From contig NC_063046.1 in the NCBI RefSeq assembly GCF_018812025.1, positions 1,886,171 to 1,950,170 of the forward strand: a stretch of DNA of 64,000 bases, given 5' to 3'. How positions within the stretch are numbered: position 1 is the stretch's first letter; each line of letters starts with the position of its first letter. This DNA is from Megalobrama amblycephala. Lineage: Eukaryota > Chordata > Actinopteri > Cypriniformes > Xenocyprididae. The position numbers and the translations under genes were made by a program. Positions 23,052 through 35,034 of the stretch are shown piece after piece. A model generated the notes under the pieces. That model was not told where the DNA came from. It made no database searches and was given only the letters and a program-made list of their open reading frames with translations.

Positions 23052-25456
23052 CCGTTTTCCGGGGCTTTTTGGGGGCCTTAACATGCTCAAAAACTCTTGA
23101 AATTTGGCACACACATTGGAATCCGCGGCCATTAGGACGCCGCAGAGGCTGGTACCCGGGCGTGGCAGGGGGGCTCGACAGCGCCCCCTTGAAAAAAGTC
23201 TGAAAATTTGGTCCATATATTAAACACGCTTGCACGTATTAGTATGAAACTCGGTACACATATAGACCTCATTGGGCCGAACAACTTTCGTGCTCTAAGT
23301 TAAACGCCACGCCAACAGGAAGTCAGCTATTAAGGGTTGTTTGAAAAACGCATGCTCTGGAATTTGATATACTCCTCCTAGACGATTAATCCGATCGCCA
23401 CCAAACTCGGTCAGCATGAAGTCAAGACACTGATGATTAAAAATTGCCAGGGGATTTTTGATATCTCGAACGGTTTGGCCGTGGCGAGGCAACGAATTTA
23501 TGGCGAGAAAAAGGAAACAGGAAATGTGTTATAACGTCTGCATACATATATTGATCTTTATGAAACTTCAGGAGTGTGTTGGTTGTAGTAGTCTGATCAC
23601 ATGGATGTGACTATTGTGAGTCAAAGTTATAGCGCCACCAACTGGCAGCAGGAAGTGTATCACTTTTTGAAATGCTTTGAGATCACCCTGTTATTTTTAC
23701 CTGATTTGCTTCAAACTTCATCAGTGTAATGTCAATACACAGCAGATGTAGACCTATGACACGATTTTTGATATTTGAAATATTGTTGCCATGGCAACAG
23801 GTCAAACTGTAATAATATTCTTGAGTGTTTTTGAGGCTCTTAACATGCTTCAAATTGCATGAAACTCGACACACACATCAATATTGTCAACCAGTAGACA
23901 TGGACAAAGCCATAGAAATGGGCGTGGTGGAGGGGCTCAGTAGCGCCACCTTTTGACAAAAGTGGGGGGTTAGTTTTTCCTACAGTCACCAAACTCGGTA
24001 CACATATTGTTCTCATCAAGCCGGACAATTTTCTAATTTACATTCATTAGCTCCGACCAACAGGAAGTCAGCTATTTTGGTTTGAATGTTAATTTTTTGA
24101 AAAAACAGGCTATGAATTTTATACTACTACTCCTACAGGGTTTATCCAATTTACACCAAGCTTTTTTTAACTTGTTGCTAACACATTGAAGTTGTTTGAT
24201 TGCAAACGGATTTTTGATATCTCGAACGGTTTGGCCGTGGCGAGGCAACGAATTTATGGCGAGAAAAAGGAAACAGGAAATGTGTTATAACGTCTGCATA
24301 CATATATTGATCTTTATGAAACTTCACGAGTGTGTTGGTTTTAGTAGTCTGATCACATGGATGTGAGTATTGTGAGTCAAAGTTATAGCGCCACCAACTG
24401 GCAGCAGGAAGTGTATCACTTGTTGAAATGCTTTGAGATCACCCTCTTATTTTTACCTGATTTGCTTCAAACTTCATCAGTGTAATGTCAATACACAGCA
24501 GATGTAGACCTATGACAGGATTTTTGATATTTGAAATATTGTTGCCATGGCAACACATCAAACTTTAATAATATTCTTGAGTGTTTTTGAGGCTCTTAAC
24601 ATGCTTTAAATTGCATGAAACTCGACACACACATCAATATTGTCAACCAGTAGACATGGACAAAGCCATAGAAATGGGCGTGGTGGAGGGGCTCAGTAGC
24701 GCCACCTTTTGACAAAAGTGGGGGGGTTAGTTTTTCCTACAGTCACCAAACTCGGTACACATATTGTTCTCATCAAGCAGGACAATTTTCTAATTTACAT
24801 TCATTAGCTCCGACCAACAGGAAGTCAGCTATTTTGGTTTGAATGTTAATTTTTTGAAAAAACAGGCTATGAATTTTATACTACTACTCCTACAGGGTTT
24901 ATCCAATTTACACCAAGCTTTTTTTAACTTGTTGCTAACACATTGAAGTTGTTTGATTGCAAACAGATTTTGATATCTCGAACGGTTTGGCCGTGGCGAG
25001 GCAACGAATTTATGGCAAGAAAAGGGAAACAAAGTGTTATAACTTCTGCATACATTAATTGATTTTGATGAAACTTCGGCTTAGTCTTCGTTGTACAAGG
25101 CTGATCACATGGATGTGACTATTGTGATTCAAAGTCATAGCGCCACCAACTGGAAGCAGAAAATGTGTCACTTTCAGCATACATTGAGATCACCCTCTTA
25201 TTTTTACCTGATTTGCTTCAAAATTCATCAGAATAATGTTAAAACTTGGCACATGTAATCCTTTGAAAATGGGCAGGGAGGAGGGGCTCTATAGCGGCAC
25301 CTTGTAGTGCAGTAAATGTGGAGTGAATTTGACATAGTCCTTTGATGTTTAACCGTTTTAAATGCCTATTGCCCGCTGTGCACAGTTGCCCTGAAGCCAC
25401 CAGGGTGGCGGTGCCACTGGGCTTGGGCCCGCCATCGCTGCTCGCAGCTATATTTT
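23052..25456 (+). repeat. Long gene-free repeat R2b, copy 2 with an extra 757-bp sub-unit
   Basis: Nearly identical to copy 1 (offset about 1677 bases) but the 'ggcgaggcaacgaatttatgg' motif occurs three times here, near 23486, 24239 and 24996. One internal unit is therefore duplicated, probably by unequal exchange. High identity between units and between copies indicates recent duplication. Confidence 0.8.
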
Positions 25457-25545
25457 TAGTTAGTTTTGCCACACACACATTACAGTTTTGGTTAGTTATC
25501 GTTTTTTTGTAATGCCTCGTTTTTATTTTTATTTCAGTTAACTAC

Positions 25546-25946
25546 TGTAGTAATGATAATGTTCTTAGGTGTAGGAAGGAAGGGGACAGGGTCGGCGTTC
25601 AACTGCTGACTGAGCTTTATTTCAGTAAACACAAACGTCAAACAAAAACTGTGCAACGCACAACAGCAAAACAAAATAATCCACAAAGGGCTTCACTCCA
25701 ATCACGGCATATACAATCCACAATGGGCTTCACTCCAGCAGTGTTGTCGTGCACCAGCGGCTCAGTCAGCAGTTCCCCTCTCTCTCACCGACTCCTGCTT
25801 CTTGCGGCGTTTTAACCTGTCTCCGCGCCAATTACTGAAATGAGAAACAGGTGTTCGTGATTTACATTTAACCCTCTCACTCACCAAAGATCTCCCGATG
25901 CTCTCTCCCGCTGCAGACCTCGCTGAACCATGCCCCCCTCGCCACA
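25546..25946 (-). repeat. 3' LTR of Gmr1-like element
   Basis: On the minus strand it begins TGTGGCGAGG and ends in ...ACA. A purine-rich 'agtgggggta' precedes it on the minus strand and may be the polypurine tract. It matches the other LTR except for a short substituted block near 25850-25870. Confidence 0.88.
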
Positions 25947-28632
25947 TACCCCCACTGCCCGACTCAGGCCGGGGATCTGTCCGGCCTGCAGCCCCCCCCC
26001 CATTTCTGGAGAGGAAATCGGCCACAGCCATCTGAACACCCGGCCTGTGGACCACCTTGAACTTAAAAGGCTGTAATGCCAGATACCAACGAGTGATCCG
26101 CGCATTGGTATCCTTTATGCGGTGGAGCCACTGCAGGGGAGCGTGGTCCGACCAGAGAGTGAATTCCCATCCCAGGAGATAATAGCGGAGGGTGAGGACA
26201 GTCCACCTAATAGCCAAACACTCTTTCTCAACGGTGCTGTACTTAGCTTCCCTCTTTGAGAGCTTACGGCTAATGTACAGCACCGGCCGTTCCTCCCCCT
26301 CTATCTCCTGGGACAGGACAGCACCCAGCCCTCTGTCCGACTCGTCAGTCTGCAACAGAAAACGGAGAGAAAAATCAGGAGAGTGAAGCAATGGCCCGCC
26401 ACATAGAGCAGCCTTCACCTGGGTAAAGGCCTGCTGGCACATCTCCGTCCACTGGACCGTATCTGGCGCATCCTTTTTAGTTAGATCAGTCACCGAGCTG
26501 GTGAGGGCCGAATAATTAGGAACAAACCTCCTATAATATCCCGCCAGCCTGAGGAACTGTCTAACCTCCTTTTTGGTCTTGGGGCGCGGACAGGTCGCAA
26601 TCGCTGCTGTCTTATCAATTTGGGGACGCACCTGTCCATGCCCCAAGTGGAAGCCCAGATACCTTACTTCCACATGCCCAATCGCACACTTCTTCGGGTT
26701 GGCCGTGAGCCCGGCCCCCCTCAGCGTTCTCAGGACGGCCCTCAAATGCTGCATATGCCGCTGCCAGTCATTACTGAAGATAATAATATCATCCAGATAG
26801 GCAGCAGCATATGCACCATGGGGCCGCAAAATTTTATCCATGAGACCCTGAAAGGTAGCCGGTGCCCCAGACAGCCCGAACGGAAGGGTAACGAATTGGT
26901 GCAATCCAAACGGCGTCGTGAAAGCTGTCTTTTCTTTGGATAATGGCGACAAGGGGATCTGCCAATACCCTTTCGTTAAGTCCAGTGTCGAATAAAATCG
27001 AGCCGTACCTAGCCGGTCAAGCAACTCGTCCACCCGAGGCATTGGATACGCGTCGAATTTCGACACTGTGTTCACCTTGCGGTAGTCCACACAGAACCGA
27101 ACTGAGCCGTCCGTCTTGGGAACCAAAACTATCGGGCTTGCCCAGTTACTGCTGGACTCTTCTATTACTCCCATTTCAAGCATAGCCCCTAATTCTGCCT
27201 GAACTACGTTTTTCTTGTGTTCAGGCAATCTATACGGCCGGCTGCGAACCACCACGCCCGGCTCTGTCTCGATGTGGTGCTGAATGAGGTTTGTACGGCC
27301 CGGTAGGGGAGAAAACACGTCGGCAAATTCTGCTTGTAACTTAGATAAATCAGTGAGCTGTGAGGGCGAGAGGTGATCTCCCCCGGGGGCCAGAGCGAGG
27401 GACTGTTTTTTGATATTCGCCTCTGGCCCGAGATCATCCTCTCCGCTAATCACCGTCGCCAGCATCACTGATTCCGCCTCATTCCATTTTTTAAGGAGAT
27501 TGAGGTGGTAAATCTGACGTGCTCCCCTCCTATCGGAACGCACAACCTCATAATCGAGCTCGCCCAGTTGCCGTGTAACCACAAATGGTCCTTGCCACTT
27601 TGCAAGTAATTTCGAGCTTGAAGTGGGAAGCAATACAAGTACTTTATCTCCCGGTGAAAATTTGCGTAAGTTAGTTCCTCTGTCATACAGCTGGCTCTGT
27701 CTGTGCTGGGCTTGTAACAAATTCTCCATAGACAGCCGCCCCAACGTGTGGAGTTTTGTTCTCAAGTCCAGCACATACTGAATTTCATTTTTGGCCTGAG
27801 ATGGTCCGTCCTCCCAAGTCTCTCTTAGGACGTCTAATACCCCGCGGGGCTGGTGTCCAAAAAGAAGCTCGAAGGGGGAAAACCCCGTGGAGGCTTGCGG
27901 GACTTCTCGCACTGCAAATAACAGAGGTTCCAACCACTTATCCCAATTTTTGGCGTCCTCCCAAGAGGCATCCAAGCATAAGCACCCCAATAATTTATTA
28001 AATGCAGGCCAATTCGTACCCAAAATTATCGGATGCCGGAGGTGTGGATTAACTGCCACCTCCACACTATGCTTTTGACCCCTAAATTGAATAATGACGG
28101 GCACTAACGGATATCTCACCACATCCCTGTGCACACACCTCACCTTAACCAAGCGGCTTGCATCCAATGCCCCGGACAAAATCAGGCTTTGATGTACAGA
28201 GGTTTGGTTACATCCTGAGTCCACCAAAGCCTGATAGGTACCCCCCTTGATACTCACAGGTATTTGGTACCCGCCAGCTTGACCGGGGGCAGCCTGCGGG
28301 TCGTCCGGGACCCGGATCAACGTCCCAACCTCCATCACTGTACACCTGTCCACAAAGTGCTCCGGGTCCCCGCAACGCCAACAGGCCGGCCCAGACCTGC
28401 CTGCCGCTCTTGTGGCAGAGAGCGGGTTAAATGGTTGACGCGGAGAGAGGGGAGAAGCAGGAGCGGAGTCCAGCCCGGCAGCAGGGAGTCCTGCCCCCCT
28501 GGGCGGGGCTCTCGGTCCATAGTACGGGCTCTGTTCAGTTCCACCCCGCCGACCCCTTGGCACGCCACCATGTGGTCCTCCGCCAGTTGGATGGCTGAGT
28601 CCAGCGACGTGGGGCGGTGGCACTGGACCCAC
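25762..28632 (-). pseudogene. Gmr1-like pol: CCHC, protease, partial integrase, RT, RNase H
   Basis: The 956-codon open frame contains a CCHC knuckle (residues 84-97), an aspartic protease (LVDSG, 136-140), the C-terminal part of an integrase (about 222-395) with the GPF/Y-type KWQGPFVV, RT (about 460-665; YLDD at 612-615) and RNase H (about 755-875; TDES, E803, SDH at 828-830). The integrase zinc finger and the D,D-35-E core are absent: protease sequence near residue 215 passes directly into late-integrase sequence. Without that core it cannot integrate its own DNA. The frame reads on from RNase H into the 3' LTR for about 60 codons. The ATG at 28632 is arbitrary, because gag sequence continues into this frame. 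Confidence 0.88.
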
Positions 28633-29269
28633 TCGGCGGTCTTCTTTGGGAGCCGAGTGATGAACTGCTCCAGTACTACGCGATCGATAACCAGGTCCAT
28701 GTCGCTTCCCTCAGCCAGTAGCCATTTGCGGCACGTTGGGCCTGTTGGGCCATCTCGAAGGGCCGGCCGGACTCGCCCAGGTCCAGGGAGCGGAAGCGCT
28801 GACGATGCTGCTCTGGGGTCCGGCCGACCCGCTGGACGATGGCCTGCCGAAGGTCCTCGAAGACCAGGAGGTTCTCTACTGGCAGCTGCTGCGCCGCCAC
28901 CTGCGACTCCCCCAAGAGGAGCGGGACCAACCTCATGGACCACTGGTCCCGCGGCCAGCCACTCGCCTCGGTTGACCGCTCAAAAAGATCGAGGAAGGCC
29001 TTGGGGTCGTCGTATGGCCCCATTTTGTTCAGTGGCAGGTGGGTAGGCGCAGCCGGCTGCGCGATGGTCTCCTGGTGAACCTCCCGGTCAATCCAGCTCT
29101 GGAACCTCTCGCGGTCCTCCTGCTGGGCCTGCACGATGGCTTGGAACAGCTGTTCTTGGTCGGTCCGCAGGTCCAGCAGGGCCTGGTGTTGCTCCTGATG
29201 CAGGACCGCGAGGGATGCGATGACTTCCGCAAATGGGGTGGAGGACGAAGATTGCATGGCAACGGCCAC
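28335..29269 (-). pseudogene. Gmr1-like gag, frameshifted
   Basis: The N-terminal portion (29269 down to about 28727) starts MAVAMQSSSS and has a Gln/Glu-rich helical stretch followed by capsid-like sequence (NKMGPYDDPKAFLDLFERS). The homology then continues in a different frame (28943-28335) with DLVIDRVVLEQFITRLPKK and VQCHRPTSLDSAIQLAEDH, a SCAN-like capsid C-terminal region. A further change of frame near 28570 leads into the pol ORF with the zinc knuckle. The first shift is a mutation; the second could be a mutation or programmed. Confidence 0.8.
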
Positions 29270-29279
29270 CCAGCTTCCT

Positions 29280-29297
29280 TCCCGGGTTTCGGCACCA
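29280..29297 (-). promoter_or_regulatory. Primer binding site complementary to tRNA-Phe
   Basis: The minus strand reads TGGTGCCGAAACCCGGGA, one base inside the 5' LTR. This is the complement of the 3' end of eukaryotic tRNA-Phe including CCA. Confidence 0.85.
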
Positions 29298-29298
29298 G

Positions 29299-29705
29299 TG
29301 TAGTAATGATAATGTTCTTAGGTGTAGGAAGGAAGGGGACAGGGTCGGCGTTCAACTGCTGACTGAGCTTTATTTCAGTAAACACAAACGTCAAACAAAA
29401 ACTGTGCAACGCACAACAGCAAAACAAAATAATCCACAAAGGGCTTCACTCCAGTCACGGCATATACAATCCACAATGGGCTTCACTCCAGCAGTGTTGT
29501 CGTACACCAGCGGCTCAGTCAACAGTTCCCCTCTCTCTCACCGACTCCTGCTTCTCGCGGCGTTTTAACCTGTCTCCGCGCCAATTACTGAAATGAGAAA
29601 CATACAAACATACACATATCTTACATTTAACCCGCTCACTCACCAAAGATCTCCCGATGCTCTCTCCCGCTGCAGACCTCGCTGAACCACGCCCCCCTCG
29701 CCACA
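29299..29705 (-). repeat. 5' LTR of Gmr1-like element
   Basis: Near-identical to 25546-25946. It contains a small block 'catacaaacatacacatat' not present in the other LTR, where 'ggtgttcgtgat' is found. Confidence 0.88.
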
Positions 29706-29710
29706 ACGAC

Positions 29711-30510
29711 AATGTTTTTTCCCACCTACTTTTCGTTTTTCCGTTTTCGTTAACGATTATAACCTTACTCACCTTTCCGCCAACGTTAAGTCGTCTCACC
29801 CGACAACCGCGACAATCTCCTTCTAGTGCCACTCATGCAGACTCAGCTCAGGTACCGGTCGCGTGCAGCGCTGCAGCCATGTAAACAGAGTTTGCCCTTC
29901 CCCTACTGACTTTCACTTTCGGACTGGTGCCCGAATATGGAAGTGAATGAGGCTTTGTGATTTTTTTTTTTTTTTTTTTTTTAAATCTAGGCCTACGTGA
30001 AATTCTGCATCCATTGTACGATTTTTTATTTATTTTTTTCCACCACGGAAGGGCAACGTGAGTCGAGAAGGGCATATGGGCAGTTGCCCTGGCAACCTGA
30101 GCAACCCCCCTGTGCACGTCCCTGGTGCAGAGTGATGGCCATCAGCCTGCATGTCAACAGCTTCGTTCGGTCCTTTGTGTTTAAATGGAAGACTTCACAC
30201 TGAGGGTCTGTGGCCTGTTTGCAACCATCCACATGCCCTACAGTTAGGGGTGAATGTTGTGGGACACTTGTTGTTTTTGCTCACTTTTTAAGATAAATCA
30301 AATTGCTGATGCACTGTACCAGGGCCATTGCTGATGGGGCGAAAGATGGTGACAATTCTGAAAAGTTTTTAAATGTTTAAATATATTGATTGAATAAAAA
30401 TATATTTTTTAAATTTACTCTGTTTGGTTTGCCTTTTGATTTGTAATGTTATGCTGTAGTATAGTACTATTGTGATATTACTAACTATGGTATTATATAC
30501 TATACTAACT
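29711..30510. other. No gene; poly-T tract
   Basis: Non-coding sequence with about 22 T at 29961-29982 and AT-rich stretches near 30370-30420. No exon or RNA could be supported. Confidence 0.4.
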
Positions 30511-31425
30511 TACCCAGCTAACAAAATTACGTAACTGTTGCGTAATTGCAACGTAATCTGGTGACCAAAGTTTCGTCATGGCAACCGGAAAAGTGAAAGG
30601 TGCCTATACGTCGCCACAACATAACTTTGTGACGTTGCCAGTTAGTAACTGCAACGTCATGGCAACGTTGTGTATCAATAGTTGTGTGTTGGTAATCAGT
30701 TGGTAATTTTTATATTTATTTATTTATTTTTCTATGGGTGGACATGCAGTAGTTTAACCTAATTTATGTCCTCATTTGCCCAGACTAATTTAAAGGCTAT
30801 TTCTAACAGCTGTGAATGATGAATGCAGAGCTCAAAATGAATTCAATTCATTTATTTTGAAAAACACACAGAACATGAACAAAAATCCAAATAAAAATAA
30901 TAAAATACACCCAAACTATAAATAAAAACATATAGCCTACAGCAACATTAAATAAAAGCATTCAAGACGTTTACACGCAGTATTATTAAAAACATATGCT
31001 ATGCTAGCATAACATTTTGCTAACATATATTTCAGATGATCAAAGAAAGATACTATAAAATCACAGAGGTAAAAATATTAACAAAAGTACTTAAAGTAGA
31101 CTGTAGGTAATGATACTTAACCAATCTGACGCAGTTGTTGAACTTTATTGCTATAAAACTAACGAGAAACACAGAGAAATGTCGACGCTGTCCTCTCCAG
31201 CAGCTTGAATGTTTTCCCAGTTGCCATGGCAACTCTAACGGCCATTAGCACACTAACATGAACCTAACAATAAAAAAGGTTTAGCGTCTTTCCAAAGTTT
31301 GTTCCATTTATTCGTTGTCACCTCGGAAAAATAAATTCTTCTCTCAGAGAAAATTAACTTCACTCACTTGTCAACATAATGTGGGCGCTGTATGTCACGT
31401 CATTATATATAAAAAGCAGTCATCC

Positions 31426-32581
31426 CAAGTGGCAACCTCCCCCAGTTTCTCTTGAGGCCAATACGTAAGTGACTTAAACTGCAATTCATCGACTGGCCGC
31501 TAGGGACAGGCTCCAAAAGAGAGCAGAATCTCATTGAGTCCCATGTTAAAATGGCCAGTTTTACAGCAGAAAAAAACATGTTTACAGGTTGGTACAAATT
31601 GTGGTTTTGGTTTATACTGCTAATGTTGCCCTTCATGACAACTCTGAGGTGGGTGATTTTTTTTATAACTCATCCGTTTAAATTATATTAAGCCTTAAAG
31701 TTCTGCATAATTAAGGGTGTGGTCACTTGAGTGACAGGTACCGCGCTGCTGTCTGTGAGCCACTTTACCTCAGCTAATTCCAGCCGCTGAATTTGGCATC
31801 TCTGCCATGTTTGTGCTTTTTTCGGGATAATTTTATACAATTATAAAATGATATGGTTCGCTGCGTCGAGACAGATGTGCACGCATGCAGAAGGAAAGGA
31901 TTGTTGTGGTATTGGCTAAAAGTTTTGTTCGTGAGATTTAACCGCTGCCCAAGTTGTATAATTTCTTGAACGATGATGGAGAGCAGATCATTCAGAAGAA
32001 ATGTGAAGCAAACAATGGATAATATATTAATATTTCATGAATTTAACGCTTTTGTGGACAAAAAGTACTGTTTTTTTTTGTTTGACACTCATGTACATTT
32101 TACCCAAGTGCAACGGATTGGATTTATTTTGCGATCACTATTTCATTATAAAGGTATGAAGTCCCGTTTGATTTTTCGTGTTGTCGTGCAAACCTGACAC
32201 AAATTTCAACTAAGTTACTGGTGCTGGAGCACATCGTAAAAAAGACGCTGTAGATTGACAGTAAACCTTTACAACTTTCTAATGATATAACTTATCTTTA
32301 TTAACTAATAATGATAAGTTATATCATTAGAATATTAATATTTTAGATAGTATCTCCCTTGCCTGCTAACATGGTCACGTCAAGCTAGGCGGCGTGGTTT
32401 CAGTAACCAGTCACATCATGGGCTCCAACCAAGTCCCGCCTCTTTGCCCATTTTCAGTTATCCGAGAGTGATGTGCGGTGACGCGCAGCTAAGATGGCAG
32501 CGGCCTCATTTTCGCCTCAACTCTTCAGAAATCTACAGGTGACGTCACGGACACTACATCCATATTTTTTTACAGTCTATG
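31426..32581. mobile_element. 1156-bp insertion with perfect 8-bp target duplication
   Basis: The octamer agtcatcc is present at 31418-31425 and 32582-32589. The sister R3 copy has it once, on the complementary strand near 40680, and lacks the 1156 bases. An 8-bp duplication is typical of hAT elements, but the ends (caagtgg / cagtctatg) share little inverted similarity. Its end 'ttttacagtctatg' is common in fish repeats. No transposase ORF; frames at 31403-31636 and 31973-32197 are not recognisable. Confidence 0.75.
32279..32330. repeat. 18-bp perfect inverted repeat
   Basis: 'ctaatgatataacttatc' (32279-32296) pairs with 32313-32330 across a 16-base AT-rich loop. It lies inside the 1156-bp insertion. 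Confidence 0.85.
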
Positions 32582-33143
32582 AGTCATCCATATTCTGAAT
32601 TGGTGAAAAGAAACAATTTTTTTCTTCAGGGAAATTTCAGTCTTGTGTCTGACGTTTAATTAGACTTTTTAAATAGCAAACTCTGGTAATAATAACATAT
32701 AAAGAACGTGTAAATGATGGTAATGAAATTACGAGCACATGACGTTGCTGTTACGTTGCCAGTCAGTCATGGAATGACCATTATATTACGAATAGAGTAC
32801 GTATCTGGAACGTCCTTGGTTTTCTTACAACGTTAGGAGATCGTACTGACGACATTGTGATATGGTAGTTTAATGGTAATAATATTACAGGCATACAACA
32901 TTGTAGTTATGTTACTAGTAAGTCATGGAATTACCAATATATTACGAATACAGTACGTATCTGGAACGTTCTTGGTAATCTTATAACGTTAGGCTATCGT
33001 ACTGACGAAGTTGTGAGATAGTAATCTGTAGGTAATGAAATTACTGGCGAGCGACGTCGTAGTTACGTTGTCAGTTAGTAAGTCATGAAATTACCAAAAA
33101 GTACGAATACATTACGTAACTGTTACGTCGTGTGTTAGCTGGG

Positions 33144-35034
33144 TATGTATTATATAATTATATATTTTATCATTATTATCAATGATTATAAGTAATATTT
33201 AACAGTAAAATATCAATATATACATTACAGTATAGTAAGATACAGTAAAAACAACAAATTACAAAATACTGTAAAGTAGTTATACAGTATTGTTCTTTAT
33301 ACTGTAAAATTGCCTTACAGTACATTGCCGTCAAAGCGAAATACAGTACATTGCTGGCAACAGTGCTGCCATTTCGTTAACCCTAGTAACACAGCAGTAA
33401 ACCTTTACAACTACACTATTATGCGATATAAAGTTAAGGAAACTAAACAACTGAGAGAAATATATGACTATATCAGATTTAACGTTTGATCTGTACATCA
33501 GCATTGGAGAATAACATTATAATCTCGTTCACTGGAGAGAAAGCTGCTTACATGTACCCTACACAGGGAAAGTAGCCGTAAAGACACTGAATTAAACATA
33601 AATGCAGCTTTTGTGTCTTTGTCAGCTTTTTTTGCATTTATACTGGCCCTGAAAATCATCACACATTCACTTATGGCTTGCTCTATTTCTTCAAATCCGC
33701 TTTTATGAATGAATGACTTACTAGCTGTTGCTCTGGTCGTCATAAACAGCCGCTAACGGCAACTGCTGGTGAAGCCAACTAACAGCAGATTGAGATCATG
33801 CATCGGCACTCTACTGCTTTTCCTGCAGTTCCTGGATGTGAAATGTTGAATTTTCTGCCGATTTTGAACCACTGAATTTGTGAAAGCAAATTTTTAAAGC
33901 GAAATAAACTGGACCGAAAAATGCCAGTTGAATATTATAGGTTGTATTTTTAAACAGAATGAATATTTTGGAAGTGAAATCTGAAAGGTGAATATAAATT
34001 ATTTAATTTTTAATAATGAAAATGTGTGTGAAATGTTTTGAATTGAAATATTCACATCTTAAATATACGACCATGTTAAATTTCAGCCCATAAAAATGCA
34101 TGCCTTAAAAATAAAATGTATCAAAATAAAAGCACAGTTAATGTAATGCATATTTTTTTTTTCAATTAGTGCAATTCAACAAGCTTTTTATTTCAAAAAC
34201 ATTTGCCATTAATTTACTTCCATACAAAACGCTATAAAAGGTGACAACTTTTAAAGTTAAAAATGATATAAGTTATGTAAATGATAAAAGCTCATTGTGG
34301 GTTCTCGGTTTGATTGATTTGAGGAACCATAAACGACGCAAAACACACGAATTTTGAGTTTTTGATAGGATTCCTATATAGAAAAATCACTCCCTGCCCT
34401 CCAGCTGTCATGTGCAAACAACTTATTCACTATGGAGCTGATTTATTATTTAAACCCCTTTTGTATTTATGAATTTGTTATAAGCACATTGAATGTTGCA
34501 TAAAAGTTGCTGGAGAAAACATATAAAATCCTATAGGTGTATGAGCTGTTGAAAAATAAAATTAGGCCTACACAAATAAAGCAAAATATCAATAGTAGCC
34601 TATAAACTTTGACTGTGAATATATAAGGTAGCTACAATTATTATGCGATTAAATCTCAACATAATTAATATATTATACACTATTATGCGATTAATTCTCA
34701 AAATAATTAATATATCATACACTTCAGTTAAGCGCGATCTGAGTGAACGACTTCATCCCCTACATTCGTTCACTACTTTATACCCACAATTCTCTCTGAT
34801 TTCGAGTGTACGTTCGATGTACACTTGAAGCACTATTTCCCAAAATTCAATGTGGAGAGAGCTGAGAGCGTGTGAAAGAGCAGAATGTAATCCAGAGATT
34901 ATTTTACAGCTTTTTATTTCAGCTTTAACATTAATTTAATTTCTATTTTCATCTTTTCAAAATTAATCATTACTTGAATGAAACCTACTAAAATATAGTG
35001 AGACATTATGAATTTTAAAAATTAAATTATATTA
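33144..35034. other. No gene; AT-rich repeats
   Basis: 33180-33400 is rich in 'tacagta' and 'actgtaa' motifs, probably the end of another repeat. The remainder is AT-rich with short frames such as 33498-33743 that show no domain. Confidence 0.4.

Larger units (their letters stand above)
25546..29705 (-). mobile_element. Gmr1-like Ty3/Gypsy LTR retrotransposon, defective
   Basis: Two LTRs of about 400 bases (25546-25946 and 29299-29705) enclose gag and pol on the minus strand. The 5' LTR is followed by a primer site matching tRNA-Phe. Pol has protease, integrase remnant, RT and RNase H in that order, the order known for Gmr1-like elements and reverse to ordinary Ty3/Gypsy. Flanks 'actac' (25541-25545) and 'acgac' (29706-29710) may be a 5-bp target duplication with one mismatch. 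Gag is frameshifted and the integrase core is missing, so the copy is non-autonomous. Confidence 0.9.
30513..33143 (+). mobile_element. Non-autonomous element R3, complete, with TA flanks
   Basis: The ends 'cccagctaac' and 'gttagctggg' are inverted and flanked by TA on both sides. The subterminal parts are rich in repeated 'acgtaac', 'aacgtt' and 'gtaat.tta' motifs. An inverted second copy lies at 39997-41639. The interior 31426-32581 is a separate insertion. No transposase is encoded. Superfamily uncertain. Confidence 0.7.

Noticed and set aside
21339..23235. ORFs ending or starting in poly-Lys
   Set aside because: They read through poly-T tracts in non-coding repeats.
28264..29046. 260-codon plus-strand ORF over the Gmr1-like gag
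   Set aside because: Opposite strand to recognisable gag and capsid motifs, low-complexity Arg/Pro/Gly product; a shadow.
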